Positions 1-7,620 of a stretch of 21,697 bases of DNA are shown in pieces (positions within the stretch are counted from its first letter, which is position 1; each line of letters begins with the position of its first letter). The stretch is from JAKIWV01 sp963773945 (lineage in GTDB: Archaea > Thermoplasmatota > Thermoplasmata > Lutacidiplasmatales > UBA184): NCBI GenBank assembly GCA_963773945.1, contig CAVZDD010000001.1, forward strand, positions 1 through 21,697, read 5' to 3'. The notes under the pieces are model-generated. The model saw only the letters and a list, made by a program, of their open reading frames with translations, made no database searches and was not told the DNA's origin. Made by a program: the position numbers and the translations under genes.

Positions 1-62
1 CCGTCCGGGCCCATTCTCGGGGGACTTCCGAACATCACCCGAGTCGCCCCTGTCCGAGAGTA

Positions 63-70
63 CTTATAGG
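63..70 (+). promoter_or_regulatory. TATA-like box upstream of the small Cys-rich gene
   Basis: The sequence CTTATAGG lies about 40 bp before the GTG at 109, and the same octamer occurs upstream of the M1 aminopeptidase on the other strand (5908-5915). By archaeal spacing, transcription would start near 90-95 and leave a short leader. The purine run AAGGAG at 83-88 lies too far upstream to be a normal ribosome binding site. The assignment rests on motif and position only. Confidence 0.45.
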
Positions 71-108
71 GCTGGTCTGCGTAAGGAGTCGGGGGTCGAT
101 AGCCCGCC

Positions 109-441
109 GTGTCTTTCGCAGCCCGCCATGTGCCCCGCGCCGAGCCGGGCACGCCGGTTATTCTAGAATCTGCTCTTCGCGAACCGACCCTCTGCCGGTG
201 TGGCACCCACCTCCGGTCCGGGGTTCCACTGTTCATCGTCGAAGGCGTTCCAGCCTCCGCCCGCGAGGTCTTCGAGGGGCGCGTGTTTTGTTCTGTGAAG
301 TGCATTCGCGCCTTCTGTCTCGAGTCCCTGGAGACGTTGGACGGGCTCGACACGAAGGAGTCGAAAACCGTCGTGACCGACCTCCACGACCTCTACCAGG
401 GACTGGCCGAATCCTTCGCCAGGATCCTCCTCGGAACTTAG
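109..441 (+). CDS. Small cysteine-rich (zinc-finger-like) protein, 110 aa
   Basis: I do not recognise a named family. The visible feature is a possible metal site: Cys29-x-Cys31 in the N-terminal half, and FCSVKCIRAFC (Cys61, Cys65, Cys70) in the second half. The second part resembles the FCSxxC half of MYM/TRASH-type zinc fingers. The rest is a hydrophilic, probably helical tail (residues 71-110) with no signal peptide or membrane segment, so it is probably cytoplasmic. The start is GTG at 109, because an in-frame TAG lies just upstream at 100-102. A second in-frame GTG at 130 would remove seven residues. It could bind DNA, RNA or a protein partner; the sequence does not decide. The next gene starts 133 bp downstream and is probably a separate unit. 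Confidence 0.7.
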   Translation: MSFAARHVPRAEPGTPVILESALREPTLCRCGTHLRSGVPLFIVEGVPASAREVFEGRVFCSVKCIRAFCLESLETLDGLDTKESKTVVTDLHDLYQGLAESFARILLGT

Positions 442-574
442 CAACCGGCGGGGCGGACTCTCGCCCGGGATTGGCTGGGAATTCACCGCTTCCCGAGTTA
501 GGCGGGGCCGCGCCGGACAGCGCCCGCTGCGACACAACGAATATGACCCGGCCCCCGGCCATTCAAGGGTGAAT

Positions 575-1066
575 ATGCCCGTCTTGACTGAGGACATGAA
601 GAGTGTCGTCCGAGCGCAGCGGCTGGGCTATGTGGCCACCGTGTCGGCCGAGGGTCTCCCCAACGTCTCGCCGAAAGGCTCCGTCGCGGTGTGGGATGAC
701 GACCACCTCGTCTTCGCCGACGTGGAATCGCCCCATACGATCCGCAATCTTGAGACCAATCCCCACATCGAGGTGAACGTGGTCGACCCGACGCTGCGCA
801 AGGGGTTCCGCTTCTCCGGGACCGCCGAGGTCCTGCGGGCCGGCGACCAGTACTGGAAGATCCTCGAGCACTACAAGGCCGAAGGCGCGGACATCCGTCG
901 GGTCCGGGCGATCGTGGTGATCAAGGTGCTGGCGGCCTCCGCGGTCGTGTCCCCGTGCTACCTCACGGGATTGACCGAGGACGAAGTGCGCGCCCTGTGG
1001 GCCGAATGGCACCGGAAGGCGAGCGACAAGATGGTCACGGACCTGATTCCGCCCAACGACTTCTAG
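575..1066 (+). CDS. Pyridoxamine 5'-phosphate oxidase-like flavin-binding protein
   Basis: The 163-residue product has the split-barrel pattern of the PNPOx-like FMN-binding superfamily. It shows ATVSAEGLPNVSPKG (21-35), a strand with DDDHLVFAD (41-49), and TIRNLETNPHIEVNV (55-69), the usual NL..NP helix after the flavin phosphate loop. Members bind FMN or F420 and reduce or sense small molecules; the true substrate cannot be read here, and real pyridoxamine phosphate oxidase is longer. I prefer ATG 575 to the GTG at 569 because the conserved part begins just after it and GGTGA overlaps the earlier codon. A weak AATAT lies about 33 bp upstream. It ends 17 bp before the next gene on the same strand, so the two are probably co-transcribed. 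Confidence 0.85.
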   Translation: MPVLTEDMKSVVRAQRLGYVATVSAEGLPNVSPKGSVAVWDDDHLVFADVESPHTIRNLETNPHIEVNVVDPTLRKGFRFSGTAEVLRAGDQYWKILEHYKAEGADIRRVRAIVVIKVLAASAVVSPCYLTGLTEDEVRALWAEWHRKASDKMVTDLIPPNDF

Positions 1067-1083
1067 GAACGCCCCGACCGTCG

Positions 1084-1542
1084 ATGAGTGGATTGTTCCC
1101 CGCCAATGCGACGACCGTGGCGGACCTGGCCGCCGTGCTGGAAGTCACGATGGCGGTCATCCTGCTCGTCGGGGTGTTTCTCGTGCGGCGCGGGCACGTT
1201 CGGCTCCATCGGATCCTTCAGAGCTCGGTCATCCTGGTGAACATTCCGATTGTCCTCTACGCGATGATCCCGCCGTACCTGATGTACGTCGCGCCGTCCG
1301 TACCCGGCGGCCTGGGGCAGGCCGGCATCCTCGTACCCACGATCATGCTCTTCGCGGGGGCGACCGCGGAGCTGCTCGGCGTCTACATCATCCTGGTCGC
1401 GGGGACGAACTGGGTTCCCGCCCGGTTCCGCTTCCGACGGTACAAACTCTGGATGCGTACCGAGCTCGTGCTCTGGTGGGGGGTCGTGATCGCCGGGCTC
1501 ACCACCTATTGGCTCTTCTTCGTGCCGGGTGCCTCGCTGTAA
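1084..1542 (+). CDS. Four-helix integral membrane protein, DUF420-like
   Basis: The 152-residue product has four hydrophobic segments at about 12-34, 46-66, 81-106 and 125-146. Between helices one and two is a conserved-looking RRGHVRLHRILQ motif (35-46) with two histidines, resembling DUF420 and related small heme/quinone-associated membrane proteins. That resemblance is from memory, and no function is established. The open frame extends back to 955, but the extension lies inside the flavoprotein gene and reads as shadow, so I start at ATG 1084. It follows the flavoprotein by 17 bp. A short GC hairpin (GGCCC-GGAG-GGGCC, 1543-1556) sits directly after the stop, in the 45-bp gap to the convergent ABC permease, and may help end transcription. 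Confidence 0.75.
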   Translation: MSGLFPANATTVADLAAVLEVTMAVILLVGVFLVRRGHVRLHRILQSSVILVNIPIVLYAMIPPYLMYVAPSVPGGLGQAGILVPTIMLFAGATAELLGVYIILVAGTNWVPARFRFRRYKLWMRTELVLWWGVVIAGLTTYWLFFVPGASL

Positions 1543-1587
1543 GGCCCGGAGGGGCCGGAGCGAGCTCTTCGGAGCCGGGGGTCCACC

Positions 1588-2448
1588 CTAGGTGAAGTCC
1601 TGCTGGCGGAACAGGAAGTATCCGGCGATCGCGCCGAGCACGGCGTAAACCAGCATGATGGCGATCCCTTCCGGGATCGACGCGTTGTAGCTCGTGAGAC
1701 GGAAGGCGGCGCGGCCCATCCCCACCGCCATCGAAGTGTAGTGGGGCGGGTAGGGTACCGTGAGCACGTTCCCGATGATACCCGAGCCGTAGACGATGCT
1801 GAACCACGGTTCGACGTGGGCGAGCACCGAGACGAGTTCGTCGATGATGGAGAATCCGAACAGCAGCAGGACGAGGGTCACGATGATCGACATCGCGCCG
1901 CTCTTGAACATCGAGCTAAACAGGAAGGTGAATCCCAGCGCGCCGAGGAGATAGATGAGCGCGAACCCCACCGATTCCCAGAACACGATCGGGGGAACCC
2001 CCGTGTAGTACCAGCCGTTGAGCACGGTGATGATCGCGTAGATCGCGATGATCATCGCCGAGGCGAGGAACGCCGCCGCCATCTTGCCCAGGAACACCGA
2101 CGAGCGTCGCACGGGGTGACCGAAGAGGAAGTAGCCCGTCTTGTTCTGGAACTCGCCGGAGATCGCATCGCCCCCAAACAACGCGGCGCAGAGCGCGATT
2201 AGGGCGGTGATGACGGCCCACCAGGTGCCATAGAACGCGGTGCCGGAGACCAGCAGCGCGCCGGGACGGTAGTAGGCCGTGACGCCCGTCAAGGCGCCGA
2301 TAATGATCAGCGTGATGGCTAGGAGAACGACGAACCGAAGTCCCCGAATGTAGTTCAGGAGTTCGTACTTCGTCACCCGGGTCATCTGGAAGAAGTCGGT
2401 CGGCAGCGGGGCTCGGCGGGAACGGGCCACGGCCGTCGCGGTCGCCAT
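1588..2448 (-). CDS. ABC-2 type transporter permease
   Basis: The 286-residue membrane subunit would pair with the ATPase encoded just upstream. A cytoplasmic N-terminus (1-36) contains the coupling-type sequence TRVTKYELLNYIRG. It is followed by about six hydrophobic segments, with the last near the C-terminus (263-280). The motif GDAISGEFQNKTGYFLFGHP between helices two and three is typical of ABC-2 permeases of the NatB/YhaP-like group (SGE..., R/P-rich loop). Length is normal for the family. The ATPase stop codon is 5 bp upstream, so the two are translated as an operon. The likely role is export of a drug, lipid, sodium or peptide; the substrate cannot be told from sequence. The gene converges with the DUF420-like gene. 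Confidence 0.9.
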   Translation of the reverse strand: MATATAVARSRRAPLPTDFFQMTRVTKYELLNYIRGLRFVVLLAITLIIIGALTGVTAYYRPGALLVSGTAFYGTWWAVITALIALCAALFGGDAISGEFQNKTGYFLFGHPVRRSSVFLGKMAAAFLASAMIIAIYAIITVLNGWYYTGVPPIVFWESVGFALIYLLGALGFTFLFSSMFKSGAMSIIVTLVLLLFGFSIIDELVSVLAHVEPWFSIVYGSGIIGNVLTVPYPPHYTSMAVGMGRAAFRLTSYNASIPEGIAIMLVYAVLGAIAGYFLFRQQDFT

Positions 2449-2453
2449 GGCCG

Positions 2454-3404
2454 TCAGTACCCTCCCTTGATCAGATTCAGATAGGCGTCCTCGAGGCGCG
2501 CCATCCCCGAGGATGGTTTGAAACTCACCACGCCCAGGTGAGCGGCGACCAGCTGCGAGAGGAGAAGTTCCTGGGCCGGGAGGCCCCCATGGAACCGGAT
2601 GAGGAACGCGCGGGTATCGACGTGCTCCACATGGTCGACGCCCGGCATCGCGCTGATCTTTTCCTGGACCCCGGTCAAGTCCGACGTGGCAATGTCGATC
2701 TCCACGGCGGCTCCGGTGCCGCTCACGCGCTCGACGACGCGCTCGATCGTGTCGTAGATGAGCAACTTGCCCTGGTCGATCATGGCGACCTCGTCACAGA
2801 AATCGGCGACCTCCCCGAGCAAGTGGGAACTCATGAAAATCAGCTTCTGTTGTCTCTTGAGCTCGAGCACGATGTCCCGAACCTCGGCCATGCCCCGGGG
2901 GTCGAGACCGGTGGTGGGCTCGTCCAGCAAGAGGATGTCGGGGTCGGGCAGCAGCGACGCGGCGATGTTCACCCGCTGCTTCATTCCCTTCGAAAATTTG
3001 CCCGTCCGCTTGTCGATCCAGTCCGACATCCGGACCTGTTCGAGCACGGCCTTGATTCGGCCGGTGCGCTCCGAGGCTGGGATGCCCCGCAGCTCACACA
3101 CGTACGAGAGGGCTTCCCGCGGCGTGAGCGCCGGATAGATCTCCGGAGACTCGATCAACACACCGCACGGGTAGAGCGCCTTCCGTTTCTCGGAGTGCAC
3201 GTCGATCCCGTTGATGCGAGCGGTCCCGGAGGTGGGGCGCACCATCGCGGTGAGGATCTTGAGCGTCGTCGTCTTGCCGGCCCCGTTGGGACCCAGGAAG
3301 CCCACGCACTTGGTCCCCTGGACCTTGAGGGTCAGCGCGTTGACAGCCGTGAAGCTCCCGAAGCTCTTCGTGAGCTGATTGGTTTCGATAGATAGGTCGG
3401 ACAT
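2454..3404 (-). CDS. ABC transporter ATP-binding protein (ABC-2 exporter)
   Basis: The 316-residue ATPase drives the neighbouring permease. Motifs in order: Walker A GPNGAGKTT (38-46), signature helix KFSKGMKQR (136-144), Walker B ILLLDEP (157-163) with the D-loop GLDP after it, and H-loop His194 in MSSHLL. The Q-loop region reads VLIESPEIYPALTPRE, with Glu where many transporters have Gln, as in several CcmA/NatA-like exporters. A C-terminal domain of about 90 residues follows the nucleotide-binding domain, as in the DrrA/NatA group. I choose ATG 3404 over 3428 because MSDLSIETNQLTKSFG is the normal family beginning. The permease starts 5 bp after this gene's stop. A TATA-like ATAT lies about 53 bp upstream. 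Confidence 0.93.
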   Translation of the reverse strand: MSDLSIETNQLTKSFGSFTAVNALTLKVQGTKCVGFLGPNGAGKTTTLKILTAMVRPTSGTARINGIDVHSEKRKALYPCGVLIESPEIYPALTPREALSYVCELRGIPASERTGRIKAVLEQVRMSDWIDKRTGKFSKGMKQRVNIAASLLPDPDILLLDEPTTGLDPRGMAEVRDIVLELKRQQKLIFMSSHLLGEVADFCDEVAMIDQGKLLIYDTIERVVERVSGTGAAVEIDIATSDLTGVQEKISAMPGVDHVEHVDTRAFLIRFHGGLPAQELLLSQLVAAHLGVVSFKPSSGMARLEDAYLNLIKGGY

Positions 3405-3454
3405 AGCGCAGCGACGGACGGAATCCAAGCGATGAGGCCCGCGGGCCCTCCCCG

Positions 3455-3462
3455 CATATTAG
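3455..3462 (-). promoter_or_regulatory. TATA-like box for the ABC exporter operon
   Basis: On the minus strand this reads CTAATATG, in the 66-bp gap between the aminopeptidase stop and the ATPase start. It is one of few AT-rich stretches nearby. Predicted initiation near 3430 would give a leader of about 25 nt. This is motif inference only. Confidence 0.35.
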
Positions 3463-3470
3463 CTCTGCCG

Positions 3471-5882
3471 CTAGAGCGGCTCCAAGTGCGACCTTTTTCG
3501 GAACGCGGTGCCCGCGGCGAGGAGCTCGAGGCCCTTAGCTATGCCCCGGCTCCCCTCGACGACCGTCCGGCCCCGGAAGAACTCGCGCACCTCGGCCTCT
3601 CGGCCCATCCCGAGACGCTGGATCACGGTCTCGAGGAGGTCGCTCGTGCGGCCGGTGCCTCGGAAGCTCTCGGCAAACGAGTCCAGGTTCCGTTGAAGCC
3701 ACGCCCACGCCACGGCCCGGGCCTCGAGGTTGCGCGAAGCCCCGACGACCGCCGCCGGCGCCAGCGAAAGCAGGATCTCTTTGTGCTCGATCATGAGCAG
3801 TACCCGCTCCACCAGCGCGGGGTCGGTCGCCGCGGTCAAGGCGCCGAGCAGCCGGAACATTTCCGCCTCCGCACCGGCGGATCGGAACCGGCGAAGGACG
3901 ATTTCGAACTCGGCCGCCCCACCGGTGCGAACGAAGGCCGTGGCGATGGCATCGCGGACCTCGGGCGCCACACGGTCATACTCGTCGTACTTGGCCGCCA
4001 TCTGGCGGGCGAAGTCGGCATCGACCCAGACCCGTTGGGAAAGCAGATTCTCCCGAAGCGCTCCGTTGGTCGCCGGCTCACCGGCCACCGCCGTCAGTCC
4101 CAGGCGCAAGGTTTGGGCGCGAAGGTAGCTCAGGTAGCCTTCGAGGAATTCTGGATGGTCGTAGAGGAGGACGTAGAGGATCGCCCCGCTGCGTCCGAAC
4201 TGGCTGGCCACGGCGAAGTGCGTTGCCGATTCGCCTACGCGGAGGAACGCCAAGTACTGCCCAATATCGACGTCGCCCGCTTCGACGAATGGAGCCAGGT
4301 CGTGCACGACCGACCACTGGTCGAGCGCCGAAAGTCTCGGGAACTCCTCGCGGAGCTGGTCCAAGGTGTGCATGTCGTAGAGCACCCGATAGAAGCCGCT
4401 CGCGTCGACGTTGAGGAACGGAGGGGCCTGGGTCATGAGCTCGACCTCGGTGTGCGGTCCCTCCAGCAACAGACGACGCTCCACCCCATCGATGCGGGCC
4501 ACCACCGGCACCGGCCAGGACACGGCGGTGTGTTGACCGCTGTAGAAGAACCGCAGCTGGTCGATCGTGAGGCGGTTCCCGGAGACCCGGGCCACGAGCA
4601 GGGGGAGACCCGGCTGGGAGATCCAGGCGTCCATGATCCGGCGGACGGGGCGGTCGGAGACCTCCTCGAGGGCCGTCCAGAGGTCATCGTGGGAGGCATT
4701 GGAGTACTGGAACCGCTCGAGGTAGGCGTTGACGCCCTTGCGGAATGTCTCCTCGCCGAGGTACCCTTCGATCATCCGGAGGACGCTGGCCCCCTTGCCG
4801 TAGGTGATCTCGTCGAAGCTCTGGTTGATCTGGTCCGCGTTGTCGATCGACTGGAAAATTGGGTGCGTGCTCTCGAGGGAATCGCCCCGGAACGCTATGG
4901 CGCTCCAGCGGGGCAGGAAGTCGCTCCAGCTGTCGAAGTCGGGGAACGCGCGGTCGAGGATCCGGTAGCTCATGAAGGTCGCGAACGACTCATTGAGCCA
5001 GATGTCGCTCCACCAGTTCATCGTCACGAGGTTGCCAAACCACATGTGGGCGATCTCGTGGGCCGTCGTCTCCGCGATGGCGCGTCGCCGGAGCGTGCTC
5101 GTGCCCGAATCGGCCAGCATCGCCATCTCAGAGAACGCGATCGCGCCCCAGTTCTCCATGGCTCCGGCCCAGAATTCCGGGACGGCCACCAAGTCGAGTT
5201 TGGGGAGTGGGTACGGGATGCCGTAGTAGCGTTCGTATTCGGGGAGCACCTTCTCCGCGATCCCGAGGGCGTAGGTTCCGGAGGCGCCTCGCCCCGGGGG
5301 GGTAAAGGCGGCCAGCCCCACTTTCCCGGCCTGTCCCCGGACGACATCGAACCGGCCGATGCCCAAGTAGAGCAGGTAGGTCGCCATCTTCGGGGTCGGG
5401 CCGAAGTAGGTGGTACGCGTGCCGTCGACCACCGTGCTGGACGCCGCCGGGGTGTTGAAGATCACCTCGAGGTCGGCGCCAACCGTGACCGAGACGTGGA
5501 AGACGGCCTTCCGGTCGGGGCGGTCCACGCACGGGAGCATCCGTCGGGCCTCGCTCGCCGCGAACTGCGTGGTGAGAAGGTAGCCGTCCCCGAAATGGGA
5601 CCGGTAGAACCCGACGAGCTTGTCGGTCAGGACCGCTCCCTCGTAGTCAAGCTCGACACTGGAGGTCCCCGCGGGGAGACCGCTCAGGACGACCTCTTGA
5701 TGCGCGGCGTCGGGGCGCACGCTCAGCGGGACCGCTCCGGCGCGGGCGTTGGAGACCGTCAGATCGACGGCATTCAGGAAGAGCTCTCCGCCCCCGGGGG
5801 TGCCTTCGATTCGGAGATGCCCCCGAAAAGCCAGCGTCCGGTAGTCAACTTTCAAGTCGAGGTGATAGGCCTGAACGTTCAC
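3471..5882 (-). CDS. M1 family zinc aminopeptidase, tricorn interacting factor F2/F3-like
   Basis: The 803-residue metalloaminopeptidase would trim N-terminal residues from peptides, in Thermoplasmatota typically those released by proteasome and tricorn protease. It has an N-terminal beta-saddle domain (1-190), the exopeptidase motif GAMENWG (240-246), the zinc site HEIAHMWFGN (His275, His279) with Glu298 in LNESF, and catalytic Tyr361 in ITYGKG. An ERAP1-like helical C-terminal domain (about 490-800) completes the family's normal architecture and length. There is no signal peptide, so it is cytoplasmic. The start is GTG 5882 (MNVQAYHLDL), about 30 bp after a TATA-like CTTATAGG, which fits a leaderless mRNA. 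No tricorn gene is in the window, so the exact factor (F2 or F3) is not assigned. Confidence 0.95.
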   Translation of the reverse strand: MNVQAYHLDLKVDYRTLAFRGHLRIEGTPGGGELFLNAVDLTVSNARAGAVPLSVRPDAAHQEVVLSGLPAGTSSVELDYEGAVLTDKLVGFYRSHFGDGYLLTTQFAASEARRMLPCVDRPDRKAVFHVSVTVGADLEVIFNTPAASSTVVDGTRTTYFGPTPKMATYLLYLGIGRFDVVRGQAGKVGLAAFTPPGRGASGTYALGIAEKVLPEYERYYGIPYPLPKLDLVAVPEFWAGAMENWGAIAFSEMAMLADSGTSTLRRRAIAETTAHEIAHMWFGNLVTMNWWSDIWLNESFATFMSYRILDRAFPDFDSWSDFLPRWSAIAFRGDSLESTHPIFQSIDNADQINQSFDEITYGKGASVLRMIEGYLGEETFRKGVNAYLERFQYSNASHDDLWTALEEVSDRPVRRIMDAWISQPGLPLLVARVSGNRLTIDQLRFFYSGQHTAVSWPVPVVARIDGVERRLLLEGPHTEVELMTQAPPFLNVDASGFYRVLYDMHTLDQLREEFPRLSALDQWSVVHDLAPFVEAGDVDIGQYLAFLRVGESATHFAVASQFGRSGAILYVLLYDHPEFLEGYLSYLRAQTLRLGLTAVAGEPATNGALRENLLSQRVWVDADFARQMAAKYDEYDRVAPEVRDAIATAFVRTGGAAEFEIVLRRFRSAGAEAEMFRLLGALTAATDPALVERVLLMIEHKEILLSLAPAAVVGASRNLEARAVAWAWLQRNLDSFAESFRGTGRTSDLLETVIQRLGMGREAEVREFFRGRTVVEGSRGIAKGLELLAAGTAFRKRSHLEPL

Positions 5883-5906
5883 AAGCAGGTGCTCTCACGA
5901 ATCGGG

Positions 5907-5915
5907 CCCTATAAG
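5907..5915 (-). promoter_or_regulatory. TATA box for the M1 aminopeptidase
   Basis: The minus strand reads CTTATAGGG, centred about 30 bp before the GTG start at 5882, in the 45-bp gap after the upstream membrane-protein gene. This spacing puts the transcription start within a few bases of the start codon. The same octamer precedes the gene at 109. Confidence 0.6.
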
Positions 5916-5927
5916 GAGAACGCTCGT

Positions 5928-6554
5928 TCACCGCGAATTCGCGCCCGACCTGGGTGGGACGGCGGTTTCGATGGAGGCCGTGGCTCCACCGGGCCCCGGT
6001 CGCTGCGCGCGCTGTCTTCGGTAGGCGGAGTAAATCCCGAGGGCGTTCCCCATCACGAGCCCGGTGCTCGCCGCGAAGAGGGCGTCGACCACGATCAAGG
6101 CCACCGCGAAAGTGGGGATGGAAACGGCGTGGCCCGGGGTCGGAGTAAACAGGTAGACCCGGCCCAGGAGGGCCAGCTCGACCCCGTACCGCAGCAGGAA
6201 GAAGGCGAGCCACAGGACTGGAATCGCGAACCGGCCCCGGTACATCCAGCGACCCGATGCCGATCGTTCGAACACGGTCGTTTGCGCGGTGTACCGATAC
6301 GCCGGAATTGCACCGAGCAGGAGCAGGAGGACGTCGAAGAATCCCGCGGCTCGGGCGACAATCCCCCAGGGGAGACGGAGCACTTCGGCTTCGACAACGA
6401 GGAAGAAAAGTACGTAGAACAGGCCGAAGAGGGCCACGGCCCATAGCTGGAGCCGGATCCCCTTTCGGAGCCGCCGGGCCCACCACGCGAAGAAGATCAG
6501 GACCGCCGAGAGGAGGATCAGAAGGAGCGCGAGTTCGCCCGCGGGAGTCGCCAC
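5928..6554 (-). CDS. Uncharacterised multi-pass membrane protein, 208 aa
   Basis: I do not recognise this family with confidence. About five hydrophobic segments are visible: 5-24, 36-55, 65-85, 108-128 and 144-168. A charged loop with RYTAQTTVFERSASG (86-100) precedes helix four, and a Pro/Arg-rich tail of about 35 residues follows helix five. The pattern is faintly like CcdC/DUF1453 proteins, but I would not name it. The start is GTG at 6554. The EamA transporter gene ends 36 bp upstream on the same strand, so the two may be co-transcribed, whereas the aminopeptidase downstream has its own TATA box. Other frames over this region give only low-complexity Arg/Pro/Gly translations. Confidence 0.65.
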   Translation of the reverse strand: MATPAGELALLLILLSAVLIFFAWWARRLRKGIRLQLWAVALFGLFYVLFFLVVEAEVLRLPWGIVARAAGFFDVLLLLLGAIPAYRYTAQTTVFERSASGRWMYRGRFAIPVLWLAFFLLRYGVELALLGRVYLFTPTPGHAVSIPTFAVALIVVDALFAASTGLVMGNALGIYSAYRRQRAQRPGPGGATASIETAVPPRSGANSR

Positions 6555-6590
6555 GACGGTCCTCGGACAACCAGGGCGGGGTCGGGCGAG

Positions 6591-7535
6591 TTATGCTTTC
6601 CGCTCTGGCGGTGGCTCGGTCGGGGCCGGTGGGGTTCCCGCGGGGGTGGAGCGCGTCCGACGCCGGGGCCGATAGCCGGTCACGAGTGCGATGCCGACGA
6701 GGACGACGGCAAGCCCGACCACCGTTCCGATCCCGATCGGTTCCCCCAGGAGCAGATGGCCCCACACCACTCCGAAGATCGGGATGAGGAAGGTGACGGT
6801 GAGCGTCTCAGTCGGGCCGTGTTTCTGAAGGATGCGGAAGTAGAGCAGGTACGCGAACGATGTGGAGACGATGGCCAATCCGAGCAGGGACACGTCGCCC
6901 GGAACGGTCCAGTGCGCGGTAGGAGCCTCGAAAAGGGCGAACGGGAAGAGGATCAGCGTGGCGGCCAGCGTCTGTCCCAGCGACGCGGTAACGGGCGCAA
7001 CGTCCGCGGTGTTCCGGTGGGCATAGAAGGCCCCCACGCCGTAGGAAAAGGCCCCGCCGATCGAGAGAACCACCGCCCCCAGCACGATGGGGCTCAACGA
7101 GAAGGGAGCGGCTCCCACCGCGATCACGACCCCGAGGATTCCGATGGTAATGCCTCCGGTCACGCGCGCGGTCAGGGGCCGCGCCGCCCAGGCGGCCGCT
7201 ACGAGTGCCGAGAATACCGGCGTGGTCGCGTTCAGGATCGCCGCGTACGACGCGTTGATCACGAGCTCGGAGATGGCGATCAGCGTGAATGGAATCGCGG
7301 CGTTTATGAGACCCATCACGAGGTACTGGCGGCCCCGGGTGCGAAACGCTGGGAGCGCCGTCTTCCACTGTCCCGTCGCCGCGATGTACGCGAGTGTGAC
7401 GCCGGAGGCGATGGCGACCCGCAGGCCCATAAGAAGCGCCGGGCCGAACAGCGGCGCGGCGACCCGGATGAAAACGTAGGAGAGGCCCCAGATCGCCCCG
7501 AGGAGAAACAGGAGGACGTACTCCTGGGCCTTCAT
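6591..7535 (-). CDS. EamA/DMT-superfamily transporter
   Basis: The 314-residue inner-membrane carrier has ten hydrophobic helices arranged as two EamA repeats: first repeat about 5-135, second about 145-275. The N-terminus LLGAIWGLSYVFIRVA is the classical opening of the family (WG.....). The loop before helix ten includes FLIPIFGVVWGHLLLGEP, matching the P.f..l.g...lgE motif at the end of the second repeat. Family members export or import amino acids, nucleosides or other metabolites; substrate is unknown here. The C-terminal 40 residues are a Pro/Arg-rich cytoplasmic tail. The ATG at 7535 is preceded at once by a perfect 14-bp palindrome, a possible operator. A weak TTCAAG lies about 30 bp upstream. 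Confidence 0.92.
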   Translation of the reverse strand: MKAQEYVLLFLLGAIWGLSYVFIRVAAPLFGPALLMGLRVAIASGVTLAYIAATGQWKTALPAFRTRGRQYLVMGLINAAIPFTLIAISELVINASYAAILNATTPVFSALVAAAWAARPLTARVTGGITIGILGVVIAVGAAPFSLSPIVLGAVVLSIGGAFSYGVGAFYAHRNTADVAPVTASLGQTLAATLILFPFALFEAPTAHWTVPGDVSLLGLAIVSTSFAYLLYFRILQKHGPTETLTVTFLIPIFGVVWGHLLLGEPIGIGTVVGLAVVLVGIALVTGYRPRRRTRSTPAGTPPAPTEPPPERKA

Positions 7536-7536
7536 C

Positions 7537-7550
7537 GTCGGCGCGCCGAC
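7537..7550. promoter_or_regulatory. 14-bp perfect palindrome abutting the EamA start codon
   Basis: GTCGGCGCGCCGAC is its own reverse complement and ends one base before the ATG of the transporter. The position overlaps the expected transcription start or leader, where a dimeric repressor or an mRNA hairpin would act. One such palindrome in 21 kb of GC-rich DNA could be chance. Confidence 0.3.
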
Positions 7551-7620
7551 TCCGTCTCCCCACTTGAAGGCGCCCGGCCGTCGGCTTGACTACGCCGACG
7601 ATGACAACGGCGGGCGGGCG

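Noticed and set aside
3432..6446. A 1,004-codon open frame on the plus strand, antisense to the aminopeptidase
   Set aside because: It is rich in Arg, Glu, Gly, Asp and His with no domain, signal or membrane pattern, and it lies exactly opposite a textbook M1 enzyme. High GC at third codon positions leaves the opposite strand free of stops.
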